DNA of 64,000 nucleotides, taken from Sphingobacterium sp. Lineage in GTDB: Bacteria > Bacteroidota > Bacteroidia > Sphingobacteriales > Sphingobacteriaceae. The stretch lies in assembly GCA_031277685.1 (NCBI GenBank), contig JAITLV010000064.1:24954-88953 (forward strand), written 5' to 3'. The notes below the pieces were generated by a model that had not been told where the DNA came from, did not search any database, and saw only the letters and a program-made list of their open reading frames with translations. A program made the position numbers and the translations under genes. Shown in pieces: positions 26,272 to 34,659 of this stretch (position 1 is its first letter; each line of letters begins with the position of its first letter).

Positions 26272-27573
26272 ATGATGATAAATATATTAAAACAGATTTA
26301 TAAAAATCGTTTGCCGGTCATTGCAGCATTGGCTCTTTTGATTGGCTTCTCAGCCTGTAAATCCAACTCGGCCATATATAAAGCGCCTAAGGTAAGCGCC
26401 TTTCGGGGTGGTAAGCTGCCTGCCCCTCCGGGAATGGTTTATATCCCTTCGGGAACAATTCTATTCAAGGGATCTTTGGATAGCGGTAATGTGGGTAAAA
26501 ATGTGAGTGTAAGTGCTTTTTTTATTGATGAGGCTGAAGTAACAAATAAACAATATCGCGAATTCGTCAATTGGGTAGCTGATTCGGTGGCGGTAACGGA
26601 TTACTTACAGGATGATCAATACTTTTTAGAGATAGCTGGTGAACAGGTGGGGCAACGGAGAATTAACTGGGCGAAAGTGAAGAAGCTATCTCCTTTATGG
26701 AAGAGCAACGATCCAAGCATTCAAGAGCGTATAGCGCCAATGTTGGAAATGCGCGGTAACAGGCGTGCGCTCAATCCGGAGGTAATTAAATATCGCTTCT
26801 CTTATTTGCAGTCAAAAGGCAATATGAAAAAAGCCTACGTGACAGATTCTGTTGCTGTCATGCCTGTAGAAGATATTTGGACAAAGGATTTTCCAAATGC
26901 ACAGTTAGCCTCTTTAGACGCGAATTATTTTACACATCCTTCGTTTGACTATTATCCTGTCGTCGGCGTGACATGGCGACAAGCGCGGGCATTCACCGAT
27001 TGGCGTGCAAGTGAAATGGCTTCAACGGTCTTGAAAAACTCTTACTTGAATGGTTATCAATTGAGCCTTAGCTTGCCGACAGAGGCACAGTGGCAATATG
27101 CTGCTTCTGGTAAACTGGATCCACAGGATACAATTGCGGGTTCCCGAATGACAATTGATGGTACGGAGGGTAAAAAGAAATTGGCTGTCAACTTTAAACA
27201 AGGGGATGGTACGTACTCCCGTGATGGCGCAACATTCACCTTACCTGTTAAATCATATATGCCGAATGCTTTTGGTGTTTACAATATGGCTGGTAATGTT
27301 TCCGAGTGGACATTGGACGCGTATAGCCCATCAGCTGTCGTATTTGTCAATGACCTTAACCCAGCATTATTATATGATGCCGATGCAAAGGATGGCGATG
27401 CATTGAAAAGAAAAGTCGTCCGTGGTGGCTCATGGAAAGACAATGGTGAGCAGTTGAATAGTGAGACCCGTAATTATTCTGTAGACTACGAACCGCATTC
27501 TTATATTGGGTTTCGCTGTGTCATGTCTGCATTTGAGATGCCAACGGTGCAAAGTAAAACACGTAAGTATTAA
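26272..27573 (+). CDS. gldK: GldK-like type IX secretion lipoprotein
   Basis: A 433-residue lipoprotein (C29 in LIGFSAC) with an FGE-sulfatase/SUMF1-like domain. Typical parts are PPGMVYIPSGTILFKGS, FFIDEAEVTNKQYREFV, YYPVVGVTWRQARAFTDWRA, NMAGNVSEWTLD and RGGSWKDN...GFRC. The long insert in the first half (LQDDQYFLEIAGE and following) and the pairing with gldN identify it as GldK/PorK rather than a generic sulfatase-modifying protein. In known type IX systems GldK and GldN form a large ring under the outer membrane. Here gldN follows after 27 bases and the usual gldL and gldM are missing. The motor could be encoded elsewhere, or this is a second, specialised ring. Confidence 0.85.
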   Translation: MMINILKQIYKNRLPVIAALALLIGFSACKSNSAIYKAPKVSAFRGGKLPAPPGMVYIPSGTILFKGSLDSGNVGKNVSVSAFFIDEAEVTNKQYREFVNWVADSVAVTDYLQDDQYFLEIAGEQVGQRRINWAKVKKLSPLWKSNDPSIQERIAPMLEMRGNRRALNPEVIKYRFSYLQSKGNMKKAYVTDSVAVMPVEDIWTKDFPNAQLASLDANYFTHPSFDYYPVVGVTWRQARAFTDWRASEMASTVLKNSYLNGYQLSLSLPTEAQWQYAASGKLDPQDTIAGSRMTIDGTEGKKKLAVNFKQGDGTYSRDGATFTLPVKSYMPNAFGVYNMAGNVSEWTLDAYSPSAVVFVNDLNPALLYDADAKDGDALKRKVVRGGSWKDNGEQLNSETRNYSVDYEPHSYIGFRCVMSAFEMPTVQSKTRKY

Positions 27574-27600
27574 ACCGGACTGTAAAATATAAATTCGATA

Positions 27601-28662
27601 ATGATGAACATGAAAACAATACTGACAGTTACCATGGCATTGGTAACCGGATCCTTGTTCGCTCAGCAAGAGACAACAATAGATACAGTTCCTAAAAAAC
27701 AGGATACCTTAAATAATGTAATGTCAGCAATACCGGTTGCTTCGGGGGAGGTTAATCCGGATACGATACCAACTACCGATGGATTTTATCAGGCAAATAG
27801 CATGGAGGATGCTGTGCCGTTCGCTTACCCTGAAGTGAACAAAAAAAATATCCGTTTTTACAAACGTGTATGGCGCGATATTGATCTAAAAGATGAAAAG
27901 AATTACATCTTGGCAATTCCAGGAAACTCGCTGATTGAAGTTGTCATGAAAGCGATTGAAAAAGGGAAATTGTCATTATATAGCCCTGATGATGATTCTT
28001 TCAAAGGTCGTTTAAGTGCACAAGAAGGGATGGCCCGTTTTGCGGATAGTGTATTGGTGCCGATCTTCGACGGAGAGGGAAACCAGATTGATTCAAAGAT
28101 GGCTCTCAATGAATTCGATCCGAGCCGCGTGACTAAATTCCGCGTCAAAGAAGATATCTTTTTCGATAAACAACGGAGCAGACTAGAGACCCGTATTATC
28201 GGCGTAGCGCCATTAATGAATATTACCACTTCAGCGGAGCTGGCTGAATCTGTGGGAGCAACTCCTGCGTTTTGGCTGTATTTCCCGCAACTGCGTTATA
28301 GTCTGGTACAGGTGGATATTTCGGATCCGGATAAAGGACTCTATGATATGACCATGGATGATTTTTTTGTACAGAATAAATTTGCGAGCACAATCGTGCG
28401 CGAATCATCTCCTGGCATGTTACAGAATGTTAAAGAATCAGAAAATGGTGGGCAGTCATTGGATGGACGAAAAGTTGAAGAGAAGCTGGATGCTTTTAAA
28501 AAGAAATTATGGAGCAATCCAAAAGGTGTGAAAGCGGAAGATTTGGAAGGTAGCCAATCCAATCAGACTGAATCGAAAGAAAAACAAGCGCAGCTAGAAC
28601 AGCAGGAAGAAGGGAAATCTGAGAATTCGGAAAACACCAAAGAAACGGAAGAAAAGCTGTAA
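27601..28662 (+). CDS. gldN: GldN-like type IX secretion protein with extended tail
   Basis: A 353-residue periplasmic protein with a signal peptide (TILTVTMALVTGSLFAQ). The core is GldN/PorN: IRFYKRVWRDIDLKDEKN, SLIEVVMKAIEKGKLSLYSP, DDDSFKGRLS, VTKFRVKEDIFFDKQRS, then FWLYFPQLRYSL near the end. GldN forms a ring with the GldK lipoprotein. Beyond about residue 310 the protein has a tail rich in Glu, Gln, Lys and Asn (QSNQTESKEKQAQLEQQEE and more) that I do not associate with ordinary GldN. It is the last gene before a terminator. Confident family call, unknown reason for the tail. Confidence 0.87.
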   Translation: MMNMKTILTVTMALVTGSLFAQQETTIDTVPKKQDTLNNVMSAIPVASGEVNPDTIPTTDGFYQANSMEDAVPFAYPEVNKKNIRFYKRVWRDIDLKDEKNYILAIPGNSLIEVVMKAIEKGKLSLYSPDDDSFKGRLSAQEGMARFADSVLVPIFDGEGNQIDSKMALNEFDPSRVTKFRVKEDIFFDKQRSRLETRIIGVAPLMNITTSAELAESVGATPAFWLYFPQLRYSLVQVDISDPDKGLYDMTMDDFFVQNKFASTIVRESSPGMLQNVKESENGGQSLDGRKVEEKLDAFKKKLWSNPKGVKAEDLEGSQSNQTESKEKQAQLEQQEEGKSENSENTKETEEKL

Positions 28663-28680
28663 GCTAAGAATTAAGGTATT

Positions 28681-28724
28681 GAAAGCGAGTTGCGTCATTC
28701 CCATTGAACAACTCGCTTTCTTTT
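28681..28724 (+). terminator. Terminator after gldN
   Basis: GAAAGCGAGTTG and CAACTCGCTTTC form a perfect 12-bp stem with a 16-base loop and a TTTT tail, 18 bases after the gldN stop. Confidence 0.85.
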
Positions 28725-28759
28725 AAATTTCATTATTTATTAATATCAGGATAATGGAA

Positions 28760-28787
28760 TTGGTATAAATATTGCCTATTAGTTTTG
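28760..28787 (+). promoter_or_regulatory. Promoter of the sugar nucleotidyltransferase gene
   Basis: TTG (28760-28762), 17-base spacer, TAGTTTTG (28780-28787). The spacer is at the short end of the accepted range. The start codon is 59 bases downstream. Confidence 0.5.
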
Positions 28788-28846
28788 TGCAATAAGTAAG
28801 GCAATTGTTTTTTTAATTAAAAAATCACTTTAAACTAACAGGAAAA

Positions 28847-29806
28847 ATGAGAGAAATACAAAAAGATCAAAAGCCAATTTTGGTCATTTTAGCTGCTGGA
28901 ATGGCGAGCCGTTATGGTTCAGCAAAACAAGTAGAAAGTTTTGGGCCATTTGGCGAAAAAATAATTGACTATTCTATTTATGATGCAATCCGTGCCGGTT
29001 TCGGCAAAGTGGTTTTTGTCATTCGTGAAGAATTCCTAGAAGTGATGAAAAATAATGTTGGCAACAAATTGCCAGACACCGTTGAAGTGGAGTACGTGTA
29101 CCAAAATTTTGATTTAAGTAAATTTGGTGTGGATCGGCTCGTTGAACGTCAAAAACCATGGGGGACAGGGCATGCAGTGATGAGTGCCGAGGAGGCAGTA
29201 GACCGTCCATTTTGTGTCATCAATGCAGATGATTTTTATGGTTATGATGCATTTCAGAAAATGGCGGATTTTCTCAGAGAAGGTGCCAATGATCAAGAGA
29301 TGGCACTCGTAGGATTTGAAGTGGGGAATACCCTGTCTGATTTTGGTTATGTCTCCCGAGGTGTATGTGAAGTGAATGAAACAGATCATCTACAGAGTGT
29401 GACCGAACGGACGAATATTTATCGTAAGAATGAACATATTATATATGCACAACAAGAGCAAGAAACTGTATTACCCGCTAATACAAGGGTTTCGATGAAC
29501 TTCTGGGGATTTACACCGAAGATATTTGAGGTGGCACGTGCATTATTTCCAACTTTTGTTGAGCAGAATTATGAAAATCCAAAAGCGGAATTCTTTATTC
29601 CCGATTTACCGGATTATATGGTAAAGAATGGCCTAGCTAATTTCGCCGTGCTACCGACAGATGCGAAGTGGTTTGGCGTTACATATAAAGAAGATAAAGA
29701 GCAGGTGCAACGGAGCATTCAACAGTTGATAGATGCCGGTCATTACCCACAGCGCTTGTGGCCGGTAAAGAAAGTAGTGGATGAAAGTATATATCTGGAT
29801 TTCTAA
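28847..29806 (+). CDS. Sugar nucleotidyltransferase family protein
   Basis: A 319-residue cytosolic protein of the NTP_transferase type. LVILAAGMASRYGSAKQVE (from residue 12) is the nucleotide-binding loop with its Arg and Lys, and FCVINADDFYG near residue 125 carries the metal-binding Asp pair. GKVVFVIREEF and FTPKIFEVARALFP are consistent with uncharacterised nucleotidyltransferases common in Bacteroidota, often near kinases for sugars or cell-wall precursors. It has its own promoter and terminator-bounded unit, so it may supply a nucleotide sugar for general cell-surface use. The specific substrate is not known. Confidence 0.8.
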   Translation: MREIQKDQKPILVILAAGMASRYGSAKQVESFGPFGEKIIDYSIYDAIRAGFGKVVFVIREEFLEVMKNNVGNKLPDTVEVEYVYQNFDLSKFGVDRLVERQKPWGTGHAVMSAEEAVDRPFCVINADDFYGYDAFQKMADFLREGANDQEMALVGFEVGNTLSDFGYVSRGVCEVNETDHLQSVTERTNIYRKNEHIIYAQQEQETVLPANTRVSMNFWGFTPKIFEVARALFPTFVEQNYENPKAEFFIPDLPDYMVKNGLANFAVLPTDAKWFGVTYKEDKEQVQRSIQQLIDAGHYPQRLWPVKKVVDESIYLDF

Positions 29807-29890
29807 AATATTATAAAGATGAATTATAGAAGTGTATTTTTCTTCAATAAGGGAAATACGCTTTTTATACACTAGAAATACAGCTGTGCA

Positions 29891-30991
29891 TTAATCACTA
29901 TCTTTACCTAAAAATTTTGAATAAGTATGCATTAGTGGGAAAGCAATGGCTTCCTCTGGGGCATATTTTACATAGCGTTTAAAATTTTGCCAAAGACGCT
30001 TGGGTGAATCTGGTCGGGCAAAGACTGTTGGAGTTTTGCTGTTTGCAAAACGTTCATCATTAAAACCAAAATTTCCCGAATACCAGACTTCATCCAGCAT
30101 CCAATCGGTTTCAAGATGTTCAGGATAGGGAAAAGGAAGTTTACTTTTAGGAAGGCCTATGTTTTCAACCAAAAGCTTATGTAAGAGATGAATCCATTTC
30201 AGAATTCCAGTTCCTTTGTAGATATCTTGCAGCGCATTATTATTTATTTGGGACGAAACGATATAATAAAGCCTAGCGGAATCACAAAATTGACGTAGAC
30301 CTATTCCATAGGTAATAAGATGCTTTAAGATATGAACATTGACTTGAAGCAGCTGTAGTTCTGGCGCTAATAATCGAACTGGGATTCCATCAATAGTAAT
30401 TTGTTGTTTTGCACCTTCGTATTCTTTTAAAAGCTTTTTGAGATAATTTTTTTTCAAGGGACTACGAAAATCAAATGTTCTTTTATGATGCTCAATGTGT
30501 ATTCCTTTGAAGTTATAATCTAAGCTAAAACCCGCAGTATCTTGGAAAATGATCTGTTTTTCTTTTAGAAAAGTTCGAGCTTTTGCATAACCATCGTTTT
30601 CAAAACAGAAATCAATATCGCCACTAATCCGATGATTGGGAATGCGATAATAAGATGCAACCCCCTGACCTTTTTGCAAGATAGGTCGGATACCATTCGC
30701 GCTAAAAGCAGTGAACTGCTCCGCGATGACACTATTCATTTTTGCATTGTGCCGTTCAATCTGATCAACACGTACAGCCCATTTTAAGCGTAAAGACTGT
30801 GGTGGAAGCTGAGTTTCTTCTAAAAAAGGAAAACTATCATAAATTAAACCTTCAATTGTATGGTTGATGGCATACCGATGTATTTTATTCCAATCCTCAT
30901 CAGTCATTGTTCGGTCTAAAGATAGACTTCCCTCGCCCCATAAACCGATTCGTAGCAATTGAAAAAATATATCCTTTAGTTGCTTGTTCAT
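29891..30991 (-). CDS. Nucleotidyltransferase-like protein (NTP_transf_5 family)
   Basis: A 366-residue cytosolic protein on the opposite strand from its neighbours. ILQKGQGVASYYRIPNHRISGDIDF is the diagnostic stretch: the G-x-GxA loop followed about 15 residues later by the D-I-D pair that would bind metal in a Pol-beta-like nucleotidyltransferase. HHKRTFDFRSPLKK and YGIGLRQFCDSARLYY are also typical of the family PF14907, which frequently lies in polysaccharide loci and has no settled function. The ATG at 30991 is preferred because an upstream TTG (31021) falls inside the likely -7 box. Confidence 0.75.
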   Translation of the reverse strand: MNKQLKDIFFQLLRIGLWGEGSLSLDRTMTDEDWNKIHRYAINHTIEGLIYDSFPFLEETQLPPQSLRLKWAVRVDQIERHNAKMNSVIAEQFTAFSANGIRPILQKGQGVASYYRIPNHRISGDIDFCFENDGYAKARTFLKEKQIIFQDTAGFSLDYNFKGIHIEHHKRTFDFRSPLKKNYLKKLLKEYEGAKQQITIDGIPVRLLAPELQLLQVNVHILKHLITYGIGLRQFCDSARLYYIVSSQINNNALQDIYKGTGILKWIHLLHKLLVENIGLPKSKLPFPYPEHLETDWMLDEVWYSGNFGFNDERFANSKTPTVFARPDSPKRLWQNFKRYVKYAPEEAIAFPLMHTYSKFLGKDSD

Positions 30992-31365
30992 TTGAATTTT
31001 GTAGCAAAACAATTTGTCCAAAGATAAGGTTTTTCACTTGTACTTCTAGTGCGCTGAGTCCCTAAATTAGAGCTGGTAATAGGTTATAATATTTTGGCAC
31101 CTTCTTGCTATTTTATTTATCTTTTAATTTAGTAATTTTGCGATCGCTTAATTTTTACTGAAGTCCAAACTTGATTTCTGTTTATTCATAAAAATAGTGT
31201 TGTACAAAAACGATCTTTTTTTTGAAATATAACCGATGAGATCATTTTAGGTACGATAAATGTACTGATACCAAAAAAGAGCTTCTTCAAAATTTTTAAT
31301 TACGGAAAGGGATACTTTTTAAGCGCATTTTGCGATTAGAGTATATAATATCTTATATAATTTAA
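30992..31365. other. Divergent intergenic region, 374 bases
   Basis: It separates the minus-strand NTP_transf_5 gene from the plus-strand dehydratase. Besides the minus-strand -7 box at 31019-31026 it holds TAATTTTG at 31133-31140 on the + strand, which fits TAnnTTTG but lies over 220 bases before the dehydratase ATG and lacks a good -33 box. That would leave a long untranslated leader. I see no open frame or RNA gene. Confidence 0.5.
31019..31026 (-). promoter_or_regulatory. Candidate -7 element for the NTP_transf_5 gene
   Basis: On the minus strand this reads TATCTTTG, an exact TAnnTTTG match, 28 bases before the ATG at 30991. The -33 box is weak. Confidence 0.45.
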
Positions 31366-33285
31366 ATGAGTAATTTATGGAAAGAAGGCTTGTCCATCAA
31401 CAAGCCGCGTTGGATAATTCTGCTGCTGGACATGATTATTGTTGCGACAGCCTTTTTTATCAGTTATGTTCTTATATTCAAGCATAGGGGGGAAGTACAG
31501 TTAGACGAGATGATCAGACAGGCATTACTGGTTTCATTGGTTTACTTGATCTGGTTCTGTAACTTGGGCACCTATAAGGGAGTTGTTCATAAGACCGGTA
31601 TCCGTGAATTGCAGCGTATTGTTCTGGCGATCGGACTGGCTTATTTTTCCACTGTACTGATTTGTAAAATTATAGAATGGTTGTACCCCTCTTATGAAGC
31701 AATCCTACCTTTTTCAGATACGCAGCTTCTTTTTCATGCGCTAATAGCAGGATTTGGTATGACCTTTAGCCGAGTGCTTTATCGTGCCTTATATCATGAG
31801 CTCATGTGGGGAAATAAAGATAACAGGATCCCCGTAATTCTCTTTGGAGCCGGTAATATGGGTAATACGACTTTTCACTTTATTCATACGACCTCACGTA
31901 ATAAATATCGTATTGTTGCTATTATGGATGATAATCCACATCGGATCGGCAACCGTATTCAAGGTTTTAAAATCTATGATATAAAAGATTTAAATAAGGA
32001 TTTTGTATTGAGGCATGGCAAGGCATCCGAAATTATAATTGCTGTAGATGACCGGAGACCGGAGCGATTAAATACAGTGTTTAAGCTGGCGGAGCCGATT
32101 CCATTAATTGTTAAAATTATTCCCGATACTGCCCGTCTACTCGCAGGTGAGGTAGCAACGAGACAGATCCGAAGTTTACGTATCGAAGATTTATTGGGCC
32201 GTAAAGCCATTGATCTGGATAATCCTGCCATTGCCTCTGAGATGAAAGATCAGATCGTACTGGTAACCGGAGGCGCTGGTTCAATTGGTGGTGAATTAGT
32301 ACGGCAGTTGGTACATACAGATTTAAAACAGCTTATCGTGGTTGATCAGGCGGAATCGGCTTTGTATGATATCCAGCAAGAGCTAAGTAGTACCAATCAT
32401 TTTACCCGTTGTACCTTTATTGTGGGCAATGTGAGGGATGAGTCTTTTATGGATACCTTGTTTCAGTTTTATCGTCCTACCTATGTTTTCCATGCAGCGG
32501 CCTATAAGCATGTACCTTTAATGGAAGCCAATCCTTATGAATCTATTTTAACAAATATATGGGGATCGTACAACGTAGCATTATTGGCCGATAAATATAA
32601 TGTATCCAAATTTGTAATGGTTTCTACCGATAAAGCGGTGAATCCCACAAATGTGATGGGGGCAACAAAACGCGTCGCTGAAATTGCTGTATCAACAGTC
32701 AATATAAACTCGAAGACGAATTTTATTGTGACCCGTTTTGGTAATGTATTGGGATCAAATGGTTCGGTAATACCATTATTTGAAAAACAGATGCTGAAAG
32801 GGGGGCCACTCACCATAACAGATGAGAATATTACCCGATATTTTATGACGATACCTGAGGCCTGCCAATTGGTACAGGAGGCTGCGGTAATGGGTAAAGG
32901 TGGAGAGATATTTGTCTTTGATATGGGGCAGCCGGTGAAGATTATGGATCTGGCCAAGCAGATGATTCGGCTCAAAGGTTATAATTATCCCGAGGATATT
33001 GATATCAAGATTGTAGGCCTGCGTCCGGGTGAGAAAATCTTTGAAGAGCTGTTGGCCAATGGCGAAAATACAGAGAAAACCTATCATGAAAAGATTATGA
33101 TCGCTAAGGTTAATACGCCAGATCTGGAATTGCAGAAATCGCGTGTGGAGCAATTATGTGCACTTGCGAAATCAGCAGATCCAAATGAGGATAAAATGCG
33201 TTTGGTCCAGCTGATCAAGGACATTGTACCTGAATATCGCTCGCAAAATTCAATTTTTGAAAGATTAGATAACAAACATGGATAA
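31366..33285 (+). CDS. UDP-HexNAc 4,6-dehydratase, membrane-bound (WbpM/PglF/CapD type)
   Basis: A 639-residue inner-membrane enzyme with about four N-terminal membrane helices, a first Rossmann-like domain (PVILFGAGNMGNTT) and a C-terminal SDR domain with TGGAGSIG near residue 302. The active-site region reads STDKAVNPTNVMGATKR (about residues 419-435). As in WbpM, the usual SDR Tyr is a Met, giving Ser-Met-Lys. It removes water from UDP-GlcNAc to give the 4-keto-6-deoxy sugar, the substrate of the WbpV-like SDR at 19708. It lies 6 kb beyond the capsule terminator, with its own leader. A coupled 58-residue ORF overlaps its stop. Confidence 0.92.
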   Translation: MSNLWKEGLSINKPRWIILLLDMIIVATAFFISYVLIFKHRGEVQLDEMIRQALLVSLVYLIWFCNLGTYKGVVHKTGIRELQRIVLAIGLAYFSTVLICKIIEWLYPSYEAILPFSDTQLLFHALIAGFGMTFSRVLYRALYHELMWGNKDNRIPVILFGAGNMGNTTFHFIHTTSRNKYRIVAIMDDNPHRIGNRIQGFKIYDIKDLNKDFVLRHGKASEIIIAVDDRRPERLNTVFKLAEPIPLIVKIIPDTARLLAGEVATRQIRSLRIEDLLGRKAIDLDNPAIASEMKDQIVLVTGGAGSIGGELVRQLVHTDLKQLIVVDQAESALYDIQQELSSTNHFTRCTFIVGNVRDESFMDTLFQFYRPTYVFHAAAYKHVPLMEANPYESILTNIWGSYNVALLADKYNVSKFVMVSTDKAVNPTNVMGATKRVAEIAVSTVNINSKTNFIVTRFGNVLGSNGSVIPLFEKQMLKGGPLTITDENITRYFMTIPEACQLVQEAAVMGKGGEIFVFDMGQPVKIMDLAKQMIRLKGYNYPEDIDIKIVGLRPGEKIFEELLANGENTEKTYHEKIMIAKVNTPDLELQKSRVEQLCALAKSADPNEDKMRLVQLIKDIVPEYRSQNSIFERLDNKHG

Positions 33286-33454
33286 TAATCCCCCAGAAAT
33301 AGCGGCACATATTGGCGATCAGATCGTAAATACTTATCCAGCAGGAGATCCCGAGCATCCGGATTGGTATATTTATGAATACGAAAACCACCGAAAGGTG
33401 CTTGTTGAAGTCGATCCTGAAACAGGGAAAATGCATTTTCTTAGACAGCTTTGA
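33278..33454 (+). CDS. Small 58-aa ORF overlapping the dehydratase stop
   Basis: An ATG-initiated frame of 58 codons that begins 8 bases before the dehydratase stop in another frame. The product (starts MDNNPPEIAAHIGDQ) is acidic and soluble, with a WYIYEYENHRKVLVEVDPETG stretch that looks like paired beta strands. No signal peptide or known motif is seen. Overlap suggests translational coupling, so a small accessory to the dehydratase is possible. It could also be an independent conserved small protein. Confidence 0.55.
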   Translation: MDNNPPEIAAHIGDQIVNTYPAGDPEHPDWYIYEYENHRKVLVEVDPETGKMHFLRQL

Positions 33455-33639
33455 TGATTCCAGTACAGATTACCCTGATTCTTACCGACTAAAATAGAGT
33501 ATCGAGTACAAGGGGAAAATTTGATTCTGTCGTCTGGAAGGCTTTATATAACCTTATAATTATTTTCCATCAGTTCTCACCGCAGAAAAGAACGGCTCCA
33601 GTATGGACCCGATTGAACGAATTATGGGATAGTTTTATG

Positions 33640-34659
33640 TTAAAATAGTTCAAAAGTATCTTTTCCTTCTGGAATATAGAGTAGTACCCTGAAAAATTGA
33701 ACAGCTTCATAGCCTTCCTCGTCAATATAGTCTGCATTTAATCCCGACCTGTTTCTATAGAGTTTTTCTTTATTATTTAATACGAGAGAAACCAGTCTGC
33801 CATTACCGTAATATTGAAGGGAATAATCTTTCAATGGATTTATTTTTATTGTATTATCATAAAACCAATCCTGTATAACTGTAAAACCATCTTTAATCAT
33901 ATCTTCTCCCTCATAGCCATTTCTATATTGTCGCAGCGCAGCATTAAAGTTTAGTCTTGCAAATTGATCCTTTTCTTTATTTTGGATTAATTCAGTCAGA
34001 TAGTGATAGGCTTCTTCGGTCTTGTGTAAGAGTTCCTTTTGATCCATTTTCCTTAGGTCCTTACTTTTTGCTAGGCCAATTTCATGATAAGGAACTTTCG
34101 CTTCAAATTCGAAGGTATATTCATAATAATCCTTGCCTGAGGCTACAAAATGTTTGCCGTCGGCTGTCTTTAAGCTTTGGTGAACCATGACCGTGTCCAT
34201 ATTGCTGGCCTTGAATCCTTTTTTCTGATCAATGACACCAATGTCGATGCCAATAGATGTATAGTCACCCAAAGTCATCATCCCACGTTCGGTTTCTGGG
34301 TATATTCGGTAGGTCAACGTCTGTTTACCTGATTGTAGGATATTCTCATTAATATAATAGGGCGACATGCGTTTTCCTTGGTTAAAATATCGGCCGATAG
34401 GTATATCGTTCACCAATATTTCATAATAGCATTGTTCATTATTAACATAAACCATATAGACCGGCTCCTCAGGATAATGCTGCACCGCCTTCACCAGCTG
34501 ATCATAGTAATTGCTATAGGAAATGCTTTCTGAGGAAGTGGCTGCGGTAATAGGAGGGGACTGTAGCATATCTTTTAAGTTTTTTTGATCTTTTTGTGTT
34601 GTTTTACTTTCGCATGCAATGAATAATAGCAGACATGCAAATATCCAAAGTTGTTTCAT
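33640..34659 (-). CDS. Lipoprotein of unknown function at the end of the DUF4280 cassette
   Basis: A 339-residue protein with lipobox LFIAC (C16), so it should be anchored on the periplasmic side of a membrane. I recognise no domain. The middle part is predicted beta-rich with strings such as YYEILVNDIPIGRYF. Its start codon follows directly on the stop of the 983-residue gene with no spacer, and the two are surely translated together. By analogy with effector-immunity pairs in contractile secretion systems, a membrane-anchored immunity protein is possible, but it may equally be a structural partner. Confidence 0.65.
   Translation of the reverse strand: MKQLWIFACLLLFIACESKTTQKDQKNLKDMLQSPPITAATSSESISYSNYYDQLVKAVQHYPEEPVYMVYVNNEQCYYEILVNDIPIGRYFNQGKRMSPYYINENILQSGKQTLTYRIYPETERGMMTLGDYTSIGIDIGVIDQKKGFKASNMDTVMVHQSLKTADGKHFVASGKDYYEYTFEFEAKVPYHEIGLAKSKDLRKMDQKELLHKTEEAYHYLTELIQNKEKDQFARLNFNAALRQYRNGYEGEDMIKDGFTVIQDWFYDNTIKINPLKDYSLQYYGNGRLVSLVLNNKEKLYRNRSGLNADYIDEEGYEAVQFFRVLLYIPEGKDTFELF

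Noticed and set aside
32535..33153. Open frames of 125-146 codons on the minus strand opposite the WbpM-like dehydratase gene
   Set aside because: The plus-strand frame shows clear family motifs across the same bases; the antisense frames have no recognisable motif and follow from its codon usage.
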